From: an uncultured Bacteroidota bacterium
Lineage (GTDB): Bacteria > Bacteroidota > Bacteroidia > Bacteroidales > UBA12481
Assembly (NCBI GenBank): GCA_903919065.1
Contig: CAIXHD010000270.1
Span: 1 to 53,080 of the forward strand
DNA length: 53,080 nt
Direction of reading: 5' to 3'
Positions 25,351 to 34,390 of this stretch are shown here, one piece after another. Numbering within the stretch: position 1 is the stretch's first letter; each line of letters starts with the position of its first letter. The notes beneath the pieces were generated by a model. It ran no database searches. It was not told where the DNA came from and worked only from the letters and a program-made list of their open reading frames with translations. A program made the position numbers and the translations under genes.

Positions 25351-25750
25351 TAGCCAATAGCTCCATTACGCGTATCAGCTCATCTTTCGTTTCGAGGTCG
25401 ACCACGATTAACCGATCCAGACGGCCGACCTCTGACAACATGTTCTTTGATACAACAGTCGGGCTATCATCTATCCAGATAAAGTCGGAAGAAAGATCAA
25501 TGCCTTCCGCCTTTGTCTTTTTAAAATCGGTCGGCTTGACTTTTAACAGCTTTTCCATTGTTACCGGCGCAAAATATCCGGCCAGAACCTTAAGTAATGA
25601 CCTGGTGTTTCCACGGCAATAACTGGTTAGCCAGTAGCAATCGAAGTTCTCAGTGACAAAATCGATAAAAGGAAGAATATGCTCAGGCAGATCGGCCTCT
25701 ATATCTGAGGGGATTAAAACGCCATCTACATCGATATAAAGTCGTTTCAT
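25337..25750 (-). CDS. HAD-like hydrolase, small
   Basis: 137 aa from the ATG at 25750; the track start at 25765 is TTG. HAD motif I-like YIDVDGVLIP (nucleophile Asp at about residue 6), motif II-like CYWLTSYC (Thr/Ser), a conserved Lys region and motif IV-like FIWIDDSP are visible. The cap domain is minimal. The expected activity is phosphatase on a small or polynucleotide phosphate; the substrate is unknown. Motif I reads DVDG, so the second Asp, normally the general acid, is in place. It begins 12 bp from a palindrome copy. Confidence 0.65.
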   Translation of the reverse strand: MKRLYIDVDGVLIPSDIEADLPEHILPFIDFVTENFDCYWLTSYCRGNTRSLLKVLAGYFAPVTMEKLLKVKPTDFKKTKAEGIDLSSDFIWIDDSPTVVSKNMLSEVGRLDRLIVVDLETKDELIRVMELLATKLS

Positions 25751-25761
25751 GGTGGATGAAT

Positions 25762-25771
25762 TCAAGCTTGA
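25762..25771. repeat. TCAAGCTTGA palindrome, copy 5
   Basis: Just upstream of the HAD-like gene (minus strand) and at the edge of the 245-bp gap before recD. It marks the right end of the unrecognised block. The gap shows no ORF and presumably holds the recD promoter. Confidence 0.6.
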
Positions 25772-25995
25772 TTAAACGCAAAGCAAGTGAAAAAAAGGAT
25801 ATTTCTTTGAATCAGCATGCAATTAAAATTCGGCCAATTAATGAGCTCAATTAATATTATCCGTCCAGGGATTTCGCTGCAACAATTTACAACAGTGATC
25901 TATACAACCGATGACGAAGGTTCAGTTCAACAGGCTGTTGGACTCCAAATAATATTGCTTTCAAACTCAATTTGTCAATAATATCATAATCATCC

Positions 25996-27828
25996 ATGGC
26001 AGATTCAATCGACGTTCACAAAGTTTTTGCTGAGTTTTTTCCGGGATTTGAACCCTGGGCCTATGCAGTTTCAGAAACCCTGGGACGCGGAAGTATTTGT
26101 CTTGATATTAATCAATATCAAGCCGATCTTCTCCAGAACGAACTGAAAAATCCATTTACCGGAGAGGCTGGAGAGCTTGATTCAGGTCTGCTAAACACCA
26201 GTCCGCATGTCTCAGTTGCCAACCTGAATTGTTTAACCCCGTTTATTTTGGAAGATGGCAAGCTCTATATGCACCGGTACTATACTTATCAGGTGAAAAT
26301 CGCACAAAAGATCAAAGGGTTTATTGATGCGGAGGAAGAAGTATACTCCACCAGAATTGAATGGTTAAAGGAAAACCAGGCATTCATTGATACAATTTTC
26401 CCGAGTGTTAAGCCAGAAGAACCTCGTCTTCCAGAACTCGAGCAGGTAGATTGGCAAAAAACAGCGGCGCTAATGGCTTGCCTCAATAACTTTACAATCA
26501 TTACCGGTGGACCAGGAACAGGAAAAACCACCACCGTTGCTCGGATTTTAGCAATTCTTTTCCAGCAAAATCCCGACTTAAAGGTTGCCCTTGCGGCACC
26601 AACGGGTAAAGCTGCAACAAGAATGGCCGAGTCACTGCATCAGGCAAAGGAAAGCATCAACGGAATCCCGGATGAAATTAAAGGCAAATTTGATACAATC
26701 GCGCCCAGAACCCTGCACCGACTGCTTGAAAAAATGCCAGAGAGCATGCTGTTCCGCCATAATGCCAAAGAACCCCTTGAATATGATCTTGTCGTTATCG
26801 ATGAAGCCTCCATGGTAGACACCGGGATGATGTACAAGATGTTGGAAGCTTTAAGACCTCACCAGCGGATCATTTTCCTGGGCGACAAAAATCAGTTGGC
26901 TTCCGTTGAGGCAGGCAGCATATTCGGAGACCTTTGCCGAACTCAACAAGGGATTATGAACCACTTGCCGGACACGAGGTTTGAGCTTTGCCACTATTTT
27001 ATGCACTCGCAGATTCCCGGCACCTTCCTGCTGAAGCCTAACATAACCAATGTTTTATCGGGGCACGTTATCCAACTCTATCACAACTATCGTGTCGACA
27101 GTCAAATAATCTCAACTGCCTGCAGTCTAATTATTGAGAACGACCAGAAAAAGCTTATTCCCTTTCTGACTAATTCGGAAAATCTTAATTCCATTGAACT
27201 TGATCCAATATATGATTCCAAAAAGCTGACAGATTTAGCCCGTGGATACATTGAGTATATCAGAGAACCGGACATAAGGCAGGCACTTCGAAAAATCAAT
27301 CGGGTTAGGGTGTTGTGTGCTGTCAGGGAAGGAAAGCACGGCATCTACATGATCAACAGAATCATAGAAAAATTACTTAAATCGGAAACGGCCAATCCTG
27401 AATTGTTCGGGCCTGCCCCTGGCTTTTATCACAACCAACTCATCATGGTCACCAGTAATAATTATGATTTGGGCGTCTTTAACGGGGATACAGGTATCAT
27501 CCGTCGCAAAAGTGATGCTGACAGGATGCTCTATGCTTATTTTGAAAGCGAGAATCCGGAAAAGCCGAAAGAAATACTTCCTGGTTACCTAAATGACTAT
27601 GAAGCAGTTTATGCAATGACCATTCATAAGAGCCAGGGGTCTGAATTTGAATCAGTCGCTGTTATCTTGCCTGAAAATGAAAATGCCGGCATATTGACCC
27701 GCGAATTGTTATATACGGCAGTCAGCCGTGCCAAAAGACACGTACTTATCCAATCCCCCGAAAATGTACTCCTCGCCACTGCTGAAAGAGAGGTTTCAAG
27801 GGCATCAGGTATCAGCAATCAATTTTAA
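25996..27828 (+). CDS. recD: Exodeoxyribonuclease V alpha subunit, RecD helicase
   Basis: 610 aa. Superfamily 1B helicase motifs in order: ITGGPGTGKTTTVARIL (Walker A, about 168-184), ALAAPTGKAATRM (Ia), TLHRLL, VVIDEASMVD (II, about 269), FLGDKNQLASVEAGS (III), MTIHKSQGSEFESV (V) and LYTAVSRAK (VI). RecD is the 5'-3' helicase of RecBCD, which unwinds and degrades linear dsDNA from ends. It leads a recD-recC-recB unit with gaps of 11 and 4 bp. The order differs from the Escherichia coli recC-recB-recD arrangement. It is one of the accessory genes because many Bacteroidetes use AddAB instead. Confidence 0.92.
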   Translation: MADSIDVHKVFAEFFPGFEPWAYAVSETLGRGSICLDINQYQADLLQNELKNPFTGEAGELDSGLLNTSPHVSVANLNCLTPFILEDGKLYMHRYYTYQVKIAQKIKGFIDAEEEVYSTRIEWLKENQAFIDTIFPSVKPEEPRLPELEQVDWQKTAALMACLNNFTIITGGPGTGKTTTVARILAILFQQNPDLKVALAAPTGKAATRMAESLHQAKESINGIPDEIKGKFDTIAPRTLHRLLEKMPESMLFRHNAKEPLEYDLVVIDEASMVDTGMMYKMLEALRPHQRIIFLGDKNQLASVEAGSIFGDLCRTQQGIMNHLPDTRFELCHYFMHSQIPGTFLLKPNITNVLSGHVIQLYHNYRVDSQIISTACSLIIENDQKKLIPFLTNSENLNSIELDPIYDSKKLTDLARGYIEYIREPDIRQALRKINRVRVLCAVREGKHGIYMINRIIEKLLKSETANPELFGPAPGFYHNQLIMVTSNNYDLGVFNGDTGIIRRKSDADRMLYAYFESENPEKPKEILPGYLNDYEAVYAMTIHKSQGSEFESVAVILPENENAGILTRELLYTAVSRAKRHVLIQSPENVLLATAEREVSRASGISNQF

Positions 27829-27839
27829 CAAGTTCTAAG

Positions 27840-30800
27840 ATGGCAACAACAATATATTACTCGAATAAGCTTGAGGAGCTTGTAAGGATACTCGGGGAAA
27901 ACATCAAAAGCTCACCATGCGGAATCTTTATAAGTGAACATGTCATAACACAAACTTCCGGCATGAAGCAATGGTTAGCCGTGGAAATGGCAAAAAAGGA
28001 AAACAACGGAGTATTTGCCAACTTTAAGCTTGAGAATCAGGATGCTTTTATCAATTCACTTTATCAGCTGCTTACCGGCCAAACCGTCACCCACAACCTC
28101 GAAACCAGCAAGTGGCTTCTGTTCAGTTTTTTGGGTAGCGACGAATTCAGACAAAATCCAGATTTTAAAAAAGTTACTGAATATTATAAGGAAAATGAGC
28201 TCAAGCAGATCCAGCTTGCCGCAAGACTAAACGACCTGTTCGACCAGTACCAGGTATACAGGGAAAACATTATCGGAACCTGGGAAGCTGGGCAGCGAGC
28301 CTATCCGGATTCCGATGCTGAACCCTGGCAGAAGGAGTTGTGGGAGAAGCTGGCCGGATGTGGTCAAGTCCATTCAAAGTACCGAATGAAGAGGGAAATT
28401 CTTAATCTTTTAAAAAATGACGAGAATATTGAAAAGGTGCGCAAAGAATTTCCTATCCTCAGCTTTTTCGGCAACTCGATCTACACCAATTTTCACTTGG
28501 AAATATTCAACCGCCTGGCAGAAGTGATCCCGGTCAATAATTATGTCCTGCTTCCTGTCAAGGACCCCAAAACAGCATTTTCGAATGAGCTATTAACAAA
28601 CCTGGGAGCCAACGCAGATGAGCTTAAAATCATGCTTGGAGCCGAAAATAACATCTTATCTCTGCCTAAGGCACCACCAATTCATAACCTCCTGGGTATT
28701 ATCCAGAAGCAGATTTTTGACAACCAAAATTTAAGCACTGCCGAAATTCTTGCAGACGAACTTCTCCAGGACGGCAGTATCCAGATCAACTCAGCATACA
28801 CAGAAGCCCGCGAAGTGGAAATTCTGTACAATTACCTGGTGAACCTTATCCACCGGGATCCGGAACTAAAGCCCACCGACATAATGGTTCTCGCCACCGA
28901 TATTGACCGTTATGCACCTTTTATCCAGGCTGTGTTCTCCAACGCTCCATTTTTAATACCATTTAAAATATCAGGGGTATCCAATGGCCGGAAAGATTCC
29001 ATACTAACAGCTCTGATTAAAATCCTTGACTTCAGGGAGGATGATTTTACCTCTGAAAAAGTCATCGGATTGCTGGAAACCAGATCCATTTCTGCAAAAT
29101 TTGGCGTTACCGGCACGAAGCATCTCCGCGTTCTCGTGGAAAAAGCGAATATTCGCTTTGGCTGGGAAGGACGGTCGCAAGATGATACCCGTTATGTGGG
29201 CTGGGAATACGGACTCAGAAAACTAGCGTATGGGTTTGCAATGTTGACAGAGGAATCCATAGAAATACCAGGTAAAGAATATAGCCTCTACCCTTTTGAG
29301 GACATCGAGGGAAAATCTGGCATGGACATCTTCCGGGTAAAGGCTTTTGCAGAAAGGCTCTGGAATTTGGTCAGAACCATAGATGAAAAAAGGACCCTTG
29401 CCGAATGGGAATTTTTCATACAGAATGAGGTTTTTGAGAAAATGATCCTGCCCGAAGACACTGATAAAGAAGACCTCTCCCTTTTTTACCGCCAATTCAG
29501 GCATTTGGAAGAGGTTAAACAGCTACTCCCTGAACTCAGAATACACTTCACCACCTTTTATTCGGCTTTTAGGGCAGCGCTTTTAGAGGAGTCAGGGGAA
29601 ATGGGTTTCAACTCGGGGCGGGTTACCTTCTCATCCCACATTCCCGCCAGGGGATTACCGGCAAAGGTGATCGCTTTCCTGGGGCTGAATAATGGCAAGT
29701 TCCCCCGAAAAGATCGGTTTGTTAGCTATGACCTGATCGCCAAAGAACGACTCACTGGCGACCGAAGTAAAAAAGCCAATGACAAGCAGCTGTTTCTCGA
29801 CACATTGCTTTCGGCAAGAGAAAAGCTCTATCTGAGCTATATTGGACGCAATGCCAAGGAAAATTCAGAACTGCCGCCATCCATTGTTTTGGATGAGCTC
29901 ATGGATTACATTGAATCACAATCCGCAAATCCGTCATTGGTTCGAGAAGGCATTCTTGTTCACCATCCCTTGCACGGATTCAGCGGAAGGTACCGTCCGG
30001 AAAATAACCGCCTGTTCACCTACCTATATGGAGAAGACGTTCAGGTTGAAAACATCTTACTCGAAACCCAGGTAGCGGATGATCCGAATGACCAGCCAGC
30101 CTCAACCGAGATCAAGCTGAATGATCTGATCAATTTTTACAAATCTCCGGTTAAATGGTATTACCAAAGGACAATTGGAATCTATCTTGAGGAAAAAGAA
30201 GAAAATTTACCGGAAGAAGAGACCTCCGAACTTGACCATTTGGAGAGCTGGACCTTGAAAAAGGAACTCATGAATGCCGATAGCGGCATTCATGAAGAGA
30301 AAGATAAAATAAGAGAGCAATACGTTAAATCAGGGAGATTTCCTTTAGCAACTTTCTCTGAAATTCTAATTGACTCTCTGTTGGAAGATATTGCCCAGGT
30401 CAAAACAGGAAAAGATCAACAAACAGCTGGACTTACCGAAGAGACCCTCGGCAATATCCTGACCATAAATGATAAAATCAAGATAACCGGAACAGTGGGA
30501 GGGATCTATGGGAATAACCTCATTGAGTATTCCCTTTCAAAGCAAGCGCTCAAATATAAGGTTGAAACTCGGATTAAATATCTTTTCCTGACTGCCTCCG
30601 GATTCGAACTTGAAGCTCGCTTTATAGACCGCAGTGGAGGCTTGATAACTTTTAAACCTATCAGTACGACAGAAGCAGTAAATGTTCTTGCGATATTGGC
30701 TAAGTATTTCCTTAAGGGCAGACAAGGTATGCTTCGTATCACACTGAATGCAGCAGAAAACTATCTAAAGAATGATAACCTTGAAGTAATCATGTCAGAG

Positions 30801-30947
30801 CTAATAAAGGAAGCTAATGGCAACCCTAATAGTAATACATTTCCTGATCTATATCTTAAGAGAGCCATTTCAGACGGGCAGTTCGAGGATCAGGCCATCC
30901 TAGGGGAACATTTGGAAGCACTTGCATCCTATCTTATTAATTTCTAA
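27840..30947 (+). CDS. recC: Exodeoxyribonuclease V gamma subunit, RecC
   Basis: 1035 aa. The N-terminus matches RecC: IYYSNKLEELVRILGENIK, TQTSGMKQWLAVEMAKKENNGVFANFKLENQDAFI. Further RecC-like blocks are YTEAREVEILYNYLV and MVLATDIDRYAPFIQAVF (about 318-365) and VTFSSHIPARGLPAKVIAFLGLNNGKFPR (about 595-625). RecC is an inactivated helicase-nuclease relative that splits the strands and scans for Chi. It lies between recD and recB in one transcription unit. Confidence 0.92.
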   Translation: MATTIYYSNKLEELVRILGENIKSSPCGIFISEHVITQTSGMKQWLAVEMAKKENNGVFANFKLENQDAFINSLYQLLTGQTVTHNLETSKWLLFSFLGSDEFRQNPDFKKVTEYYKENELKQIQLAARLNDLFDQYQVYRENIIGTWEAGQRAYPDSDAEPWQKELWEKLAGCGQVHSKYRMKREILNLLKNDENIEKVRKEFPILSFFGNSIYTNFHLEIFNRLAEVIPVNNYVLLPVKDPKTAFSNELLTNLGANADELKIMLGAENNILSLPKAPPIHNLLGIIQKQIFDNQNLSTAEILADELLQDGSIQINSAYTEAREVEILYNYLVNLIHRDPELKPTDIMVLATDIDRYAPFIQAVFSNAPFLIPFKISGVSNGRKDSILTALIKILDFREDDFTSEKVIGLLETRSISAKFGVTGTKHLRVLVEKANIRFGWEGRSQDDTRYVGWEYGLRKLAYGFAMLTEESIEIPGKEYSLYPFEDIEGKSGMDIFRVKAFAERLWNLVRTIDEKRTLAEWEFFIQNEVFEKMILPEDTDKEDLSLFYRQFRHLEEVKQLLPELRIHFTTFYSAFRAALLEESGEMGFNSGRVTFSSHIPARGLPAKVIAFLGLNNGKFPRKDRFVSYDLIAKERLTGDRSKKANDKQLFLDTLLSAREKLYLSYIGRNAKENSELPPSIVLDELMDYIESQSANPSLVREGILVHHPLHGFSGRYRPENNRLFTYLYGEDVQVENILLETQVADDPNDQPASTEIKLNDLINFYKSPVKWYYQRTIGIYLEEKEENLPEEETSELDHLESWTLKKELMNADSGIHEEKDKIREQYVKSGRFPLATFSEILIDSLLEDIAQVKTGKDQQTAGLTEETLGNILTINDKIKITGTVGGIYGNNLIEYSLSKQALKYKVETRIKYLFLTASGFELEARFIDRSGGLITFKPISTTEAVNVLAILAKYFLKGRQGMLRITLNAAENYLKNDNLEVIMSELIKEANGNPNSNTFPDLYLKRAISDGQFEDQAILGEHLEALASYLINF

Positions 30948-30951
30948 GAAA

Positions 30952-33900
30952 ATGGAAGATTTTGACGCATTAATCGTTGAATTATCAGGAACAAACCTGA
31001 TCGAAGCCAGTGCCGGCACAGGGAAAACATATTCGTTAGCCATTCTGGCTTTGAGGATGATTGCAGAGAAATCGATACCCTTGCCGAAAATTCTGATGGT
31101 CACCTTTACAAATGCTGCAACTGCTGAACTGGAAGTCCGCATCAGGTTGTTTGTTCGGAAAGCATTTCAATATAGCCATCAAAACCTTTGCGACGACAAC
31201 AAAATCATGGAGGTCGTCAATAATGCCAACCTGATAATAGGGGTAAATGCTGTGAGGGAAAATTTACAGGCTGCAGTTAACAATCTGGATGAAACAAGCG
31301 TAATGACCATACACAGTTTCTGCCAGAACTTGCTTAATGAATTCCAGTTTGAAACCGGTCAAACCGACCGAACGGGGATTTTGGGTTCCATTGAAGACCT
31401 GCGTAAAAGGGCAGTGAATGAATTCTGGAGGACGGAAATTTCAACTCTAAACAGGGAAATCCTGGAACTGCTATTAAAGAAGGTAAATAAAATCGTACTC
31501 CTCGATAAAATGACAATAAGTAAGGTTGTTGAAAAAACTATGTCGGGAAGGAGTTTCCTTTGTAAAACAACAGATCCTGAGAATGCACTGCAGGAGCTAA
31601 ATTCCAGCTTGATTTCTCTGAGGTCCGCGGAACGCGATTTCGAGGAACATGTTATGGAGAATTATTCAGAGTTTCTTCAAAGAGGCAATCTTACCGAACC
31701 TGCCAGAAAATTCTTAATAGATGTATGTAATGGTTCACCGGAAAACTTCATTATAGAATTTCGCAAAAAAATAAAGAGGCCTGGCTACTTCACGGGTTGC
31801 TTTTCGCAGGAACTTCGATTGCTTGAACAAATCGATACAGCGCAGCAGGCAAATGAATCATCAACCCTCAATTTTCGCAATGCGCTTCTGGCCAAAGCAG
31901 CTAAAGTTATTGGAGCGTCAATCATTGATAAATTAAAGGTTCTCAACTTAGCCACTTATGATCAACTCATCTCCCGGGTCCACGATGCCGTAATTAAAGA
32001 TAATGAGAAATTAAGCTCTCTTCTTAATGAAAAATACAAAGCCGTTTTCATTGATGAATTCCAGGATACCGACAAACTTCAGTATGAGATTTTTAACAAT
32101 ATTTTCAATAACAAAGCGATCCTGTTTTACATTGGAGACCCGAAACAATCTATCTACGGTTGGAGGAGTGCTGACCTCGATACCTACATTGAGGCAAGAG
32201 GAAACATTGAAGACGGCAGATGCTTTTCAATGGATGAGAATTTCCGTTCCACAGAAAGCATGGTGGCAGCGCTTAACCATTTTTTTCAACCAGTGGCGAA
32301 TTTCGATGCTTTTCAAAGTGAAGATATCCGCTATCACACGGTTCGGTCTGGTCGGAACCAGGGAGAACTATTCAATGGTGGTAATCCGGTAATTCCCATT
32401 ACCATTGTTAGTAATGAGAACCAGGATGAAATTATCGAATGCGTTGTCAGGGAGATCTCCAATCTTTTAACAAACGACCAAATTTACATTCAAAGGAACG
32501 GAAACCAAAGGGCAATTGTTCCATCCGACATCACCATTCTGGTTAGGGATGGCAACCAGGGCAAATCAATCAAATCCTTACTCCGGAAATCCAGAATACC
32601 AGCTATTGTCGCAGATGATTCCAAAATACTTAAATCCCAGGAAGTAAAATCCATCCGGAAACTTATGGCAACTGTCATCCGGCCAAATCGGAAAAGCATC
32701 AATTCATTGCTGGCAGACGATCTGTTTGCCGTCAATCTCGATGACTTAAAGAAGCTCGACGACGAGAAGCTCCTCAATATTTTCAACCTTTTGAGAGAAA
32801 CCTGGAATGAATCAGGAGCTTATGTAATGCTTTCCAGGTTTCTTCGGAAATTTGGTCTTATCGAAAAGTGCCTGTCTGGGGTAAGCAATGCTGGCCAGCG
32901 AACACTGACCAATTTCATACAGATTATGGAGATCCTGCACGACGAGGAGGTACGAAACAAGCTAAAGGCAGAAGATTTGTATGCATGGTTAGGAAAAGCC
33001 ACCAGGATTGTATCAGAAGAAGATGAATCACAGTTGCGGATTGAAAGCGATGATAATGCCGTTAGGATTATGACAATTCACAAATGCAAGGGGCTTACAT
33101 TCAACATTGTATTTGCACCATTCCTGGATTTCTATAAGCATTCCATTAAAAAGGGGATTGAATTCAAGAATGAGGAAGGAAGCTTCTGCTTTACTTTCGA
33201 CATTGACGATGACAACCAAAAATTATACTCTGATCGTTTAACAGGAGAAAACCACCGACTCATTTATGTTGCCATGACTCGGGCGGTGTATAAAACCTAT
33301 CTTAATTCAAATGCAGAGTTTCCCGAAAGTGAACTGCAAAAATTCATGAAAGAATTTGCTGCTGAAGGTTTTCAGGAAAGAACAACGGGATTCATTGAAT
33401 TCCTGGAGGCGCAAGATATTGAAAGCGGTCGCCCAAACATACAAATCCAAAATCGTATAGCCCTTGCGAGAGCCTTAAATCCAGAAGTGGATTTCAAGCA
33501 AACATGGAAAATTCACAGTTTCAGTTCCCTGAGCGGCAAACACGAAAAGGCAACCTCTGAACCAGTAGAAATAATAGATGCTTACAACAAGTTTGTGTTT
33601 AGCGACCTTCCTAAAGGTGCCAAAGCCGGGTTGTTTCTTCACAGCATTTTTGAAACACTCGATTTCACCAGACCTGATACCTACGAGGAACAATTAACAA
33701 AAGCGGCTATTTACTACCCCAGTCTCTATGATGCGGAACAAAAGGGAAATTATCTCCAGCTGATCCGTCATTGCATGGAGGTTAAAATTGGAGATGGACC
33801 GGAGGCTTTCAGTCTGAACCAGGTTGAACCATCCAAAAAACTTCCGGAGCTCGATTTCTACTTCAGCTTTGATAACCATAAGAAGAACGAACTTGCTCGA

Positions 33901-34293
33901 ATTATCCCGGATATTGAATTCACCACTGACCCGGAAATTGAAGGAGTAATGCATGGCTTTATCGACCTGTTCTTTGAGCACAATGGCAAATTCTATATTG
34001 TCGACTGGAAATCGAATTTTCTGGGAAACCGCCTTGAAGATTACCAACAGAACGGGCTATTAACTGGGATGAGAGGCAATAACTATCATCTTCAGTATTA
34101 CATTTATACCATTGCCATGAAAAGGTTTCTTGAAAAGAAACTTCCAACGTTTGATTACGAAAAAGACTTTGGCGGAGCTATTTACTTGTTTTTAAGGGGG
34201 GTTAGAAACCTGAGCAATTGCACCGGCGTATTTTATGCGAGACCAACTACCGCTGAGATAAATAGGATTGAGGAACTTTTCAAGTTAGCATAA
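30952..34293 (+). CDS. recB: Exodeoxyribonuclease V beta subunit, RecB helicase-nuclease
   Basis: 1113 aa from the ATG at 30952, 4 bp after recC; the track start at 30922 lies inside recC. UvrD-type motifs: EASAGTGKTYSLA (about 17-29), MVTFTNAATAELEVR, VFIDEFQDTDKLQYEIF (II, about 366), YIGDPKQSIYGWR (III), IMTIHKCKGLTFNIV (V) and LIYVAMTRAV (VI). The C-terminal nuclease has GFIDLFFEHNGKFYIVDWKSNFLG (about 1003-1025) with the D and DxK residues intact. It is the 3'-5' helicase and sole nuclease of the complex. BREX genes follow 97 bp later on the same strand. Confidence 0.95.
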   Translation: MEDFDALIVELSGTNLIEASAGTGKTYSLAILALRMIAEKSIPLPKILMVTFTNAATAELEVRIRLFVRKAFQYSHQNLCDDNKIMEVVNNANLIIGVNAVRENLQAAVNNLDETSVMTIHSFCQNLLNEFQFETGQTDRTGILGSIEDLRKRAVNEFWRTEISTLNREILELLLKKVNKIVLLDKMTISKVVEKTMSGRSFLCKTTDPENALQELNSSLISLRSAERDFEEHVMENYSEFLQRGNLTEPARKFLIDVCNGSPENFIIEFRKKIKRPGYFTGCFSQELRLLEQIDTAQQANESSTLNFRNALLAKAAKVIGASIIDKLKVLNLATYDQLISRVHDAVIKDNEKLSSLLNEKYKAVFIDEFQDTDKLQYEIFNNIFNNKAILFYIGDPKQSIYGWRSADLDTYIEARGNIEDGRCFSMDENFRSTESMVAALNHFFQPVANFDAFQSEDIRYHTVRSGRNQGELFNGGNPVIPITIVSNENQDEIIECVVREISNLLTNDQIYIQRNGNQRAIVPSDITILVRDGNQGKSIKSLLRKSRIPAIVADDSKILKSQEVKSIRKLMATVIRPNRKSINSLLADDLFAVNLDDLKKLDDEKLLNIFNLLRETWNESGAYVMLSRFLRKFGLIEKCLSGVSNAGQRTLTNFIQIMEILHDEEVRNKLKAEDLYAWLGKATRIVSEEDESQLRIESDDNAVRIMTIHKCKGLTFNIVFAPFLDFYKHSIKKGIEFKNEEGSFCFTFDIDDDNQKLYSDRLTGENHRLIYVAMTRAVYKTYLNSNAEFPESELQKFMKEFAAEGFQERTTGFIEFLEAQDIESGRPNIQIQNRIALARALNPEVDFKQTWKIHSFSSLSGKHEKATSEPVEIIDAYNKFVFSDLPKGAKAGLFLHSIFETLDFTRPDTYEEQLTKAAIYYPSLYDAEQKGNYLQLIRHCMEVKIGDGPEAFSLNQVEPSKKLPELDFYFSFDNHKKNELARIIPDIEFTTDPEIEGVMHGFIDLFFEHNGKFYIVDWKSNFLGNRLEDYQQNGLLTGMRGNNYHLQYYIYTIAMKRFLEKKLPTFDYEKDFGGAIYLFLRGVRNLSNCTGVFYARPTTAEINRIEELFKLA

Positions 34294-34390
34294 TTCTCGC
34301 ACAACAGATTTATAATTAATAAAGTAGCAAAGCTTTATTGTTGTTAACGTTTTAACCTGACCCGACTTAAACCCTAATGATGTCCTAACC

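Noticed and set aside
27860-28035. AAGCTTGA occurrences in recC as extra palindrome copies
   Set aside because: They lack the full TCAAGCTTGA and lie within coding sequence.
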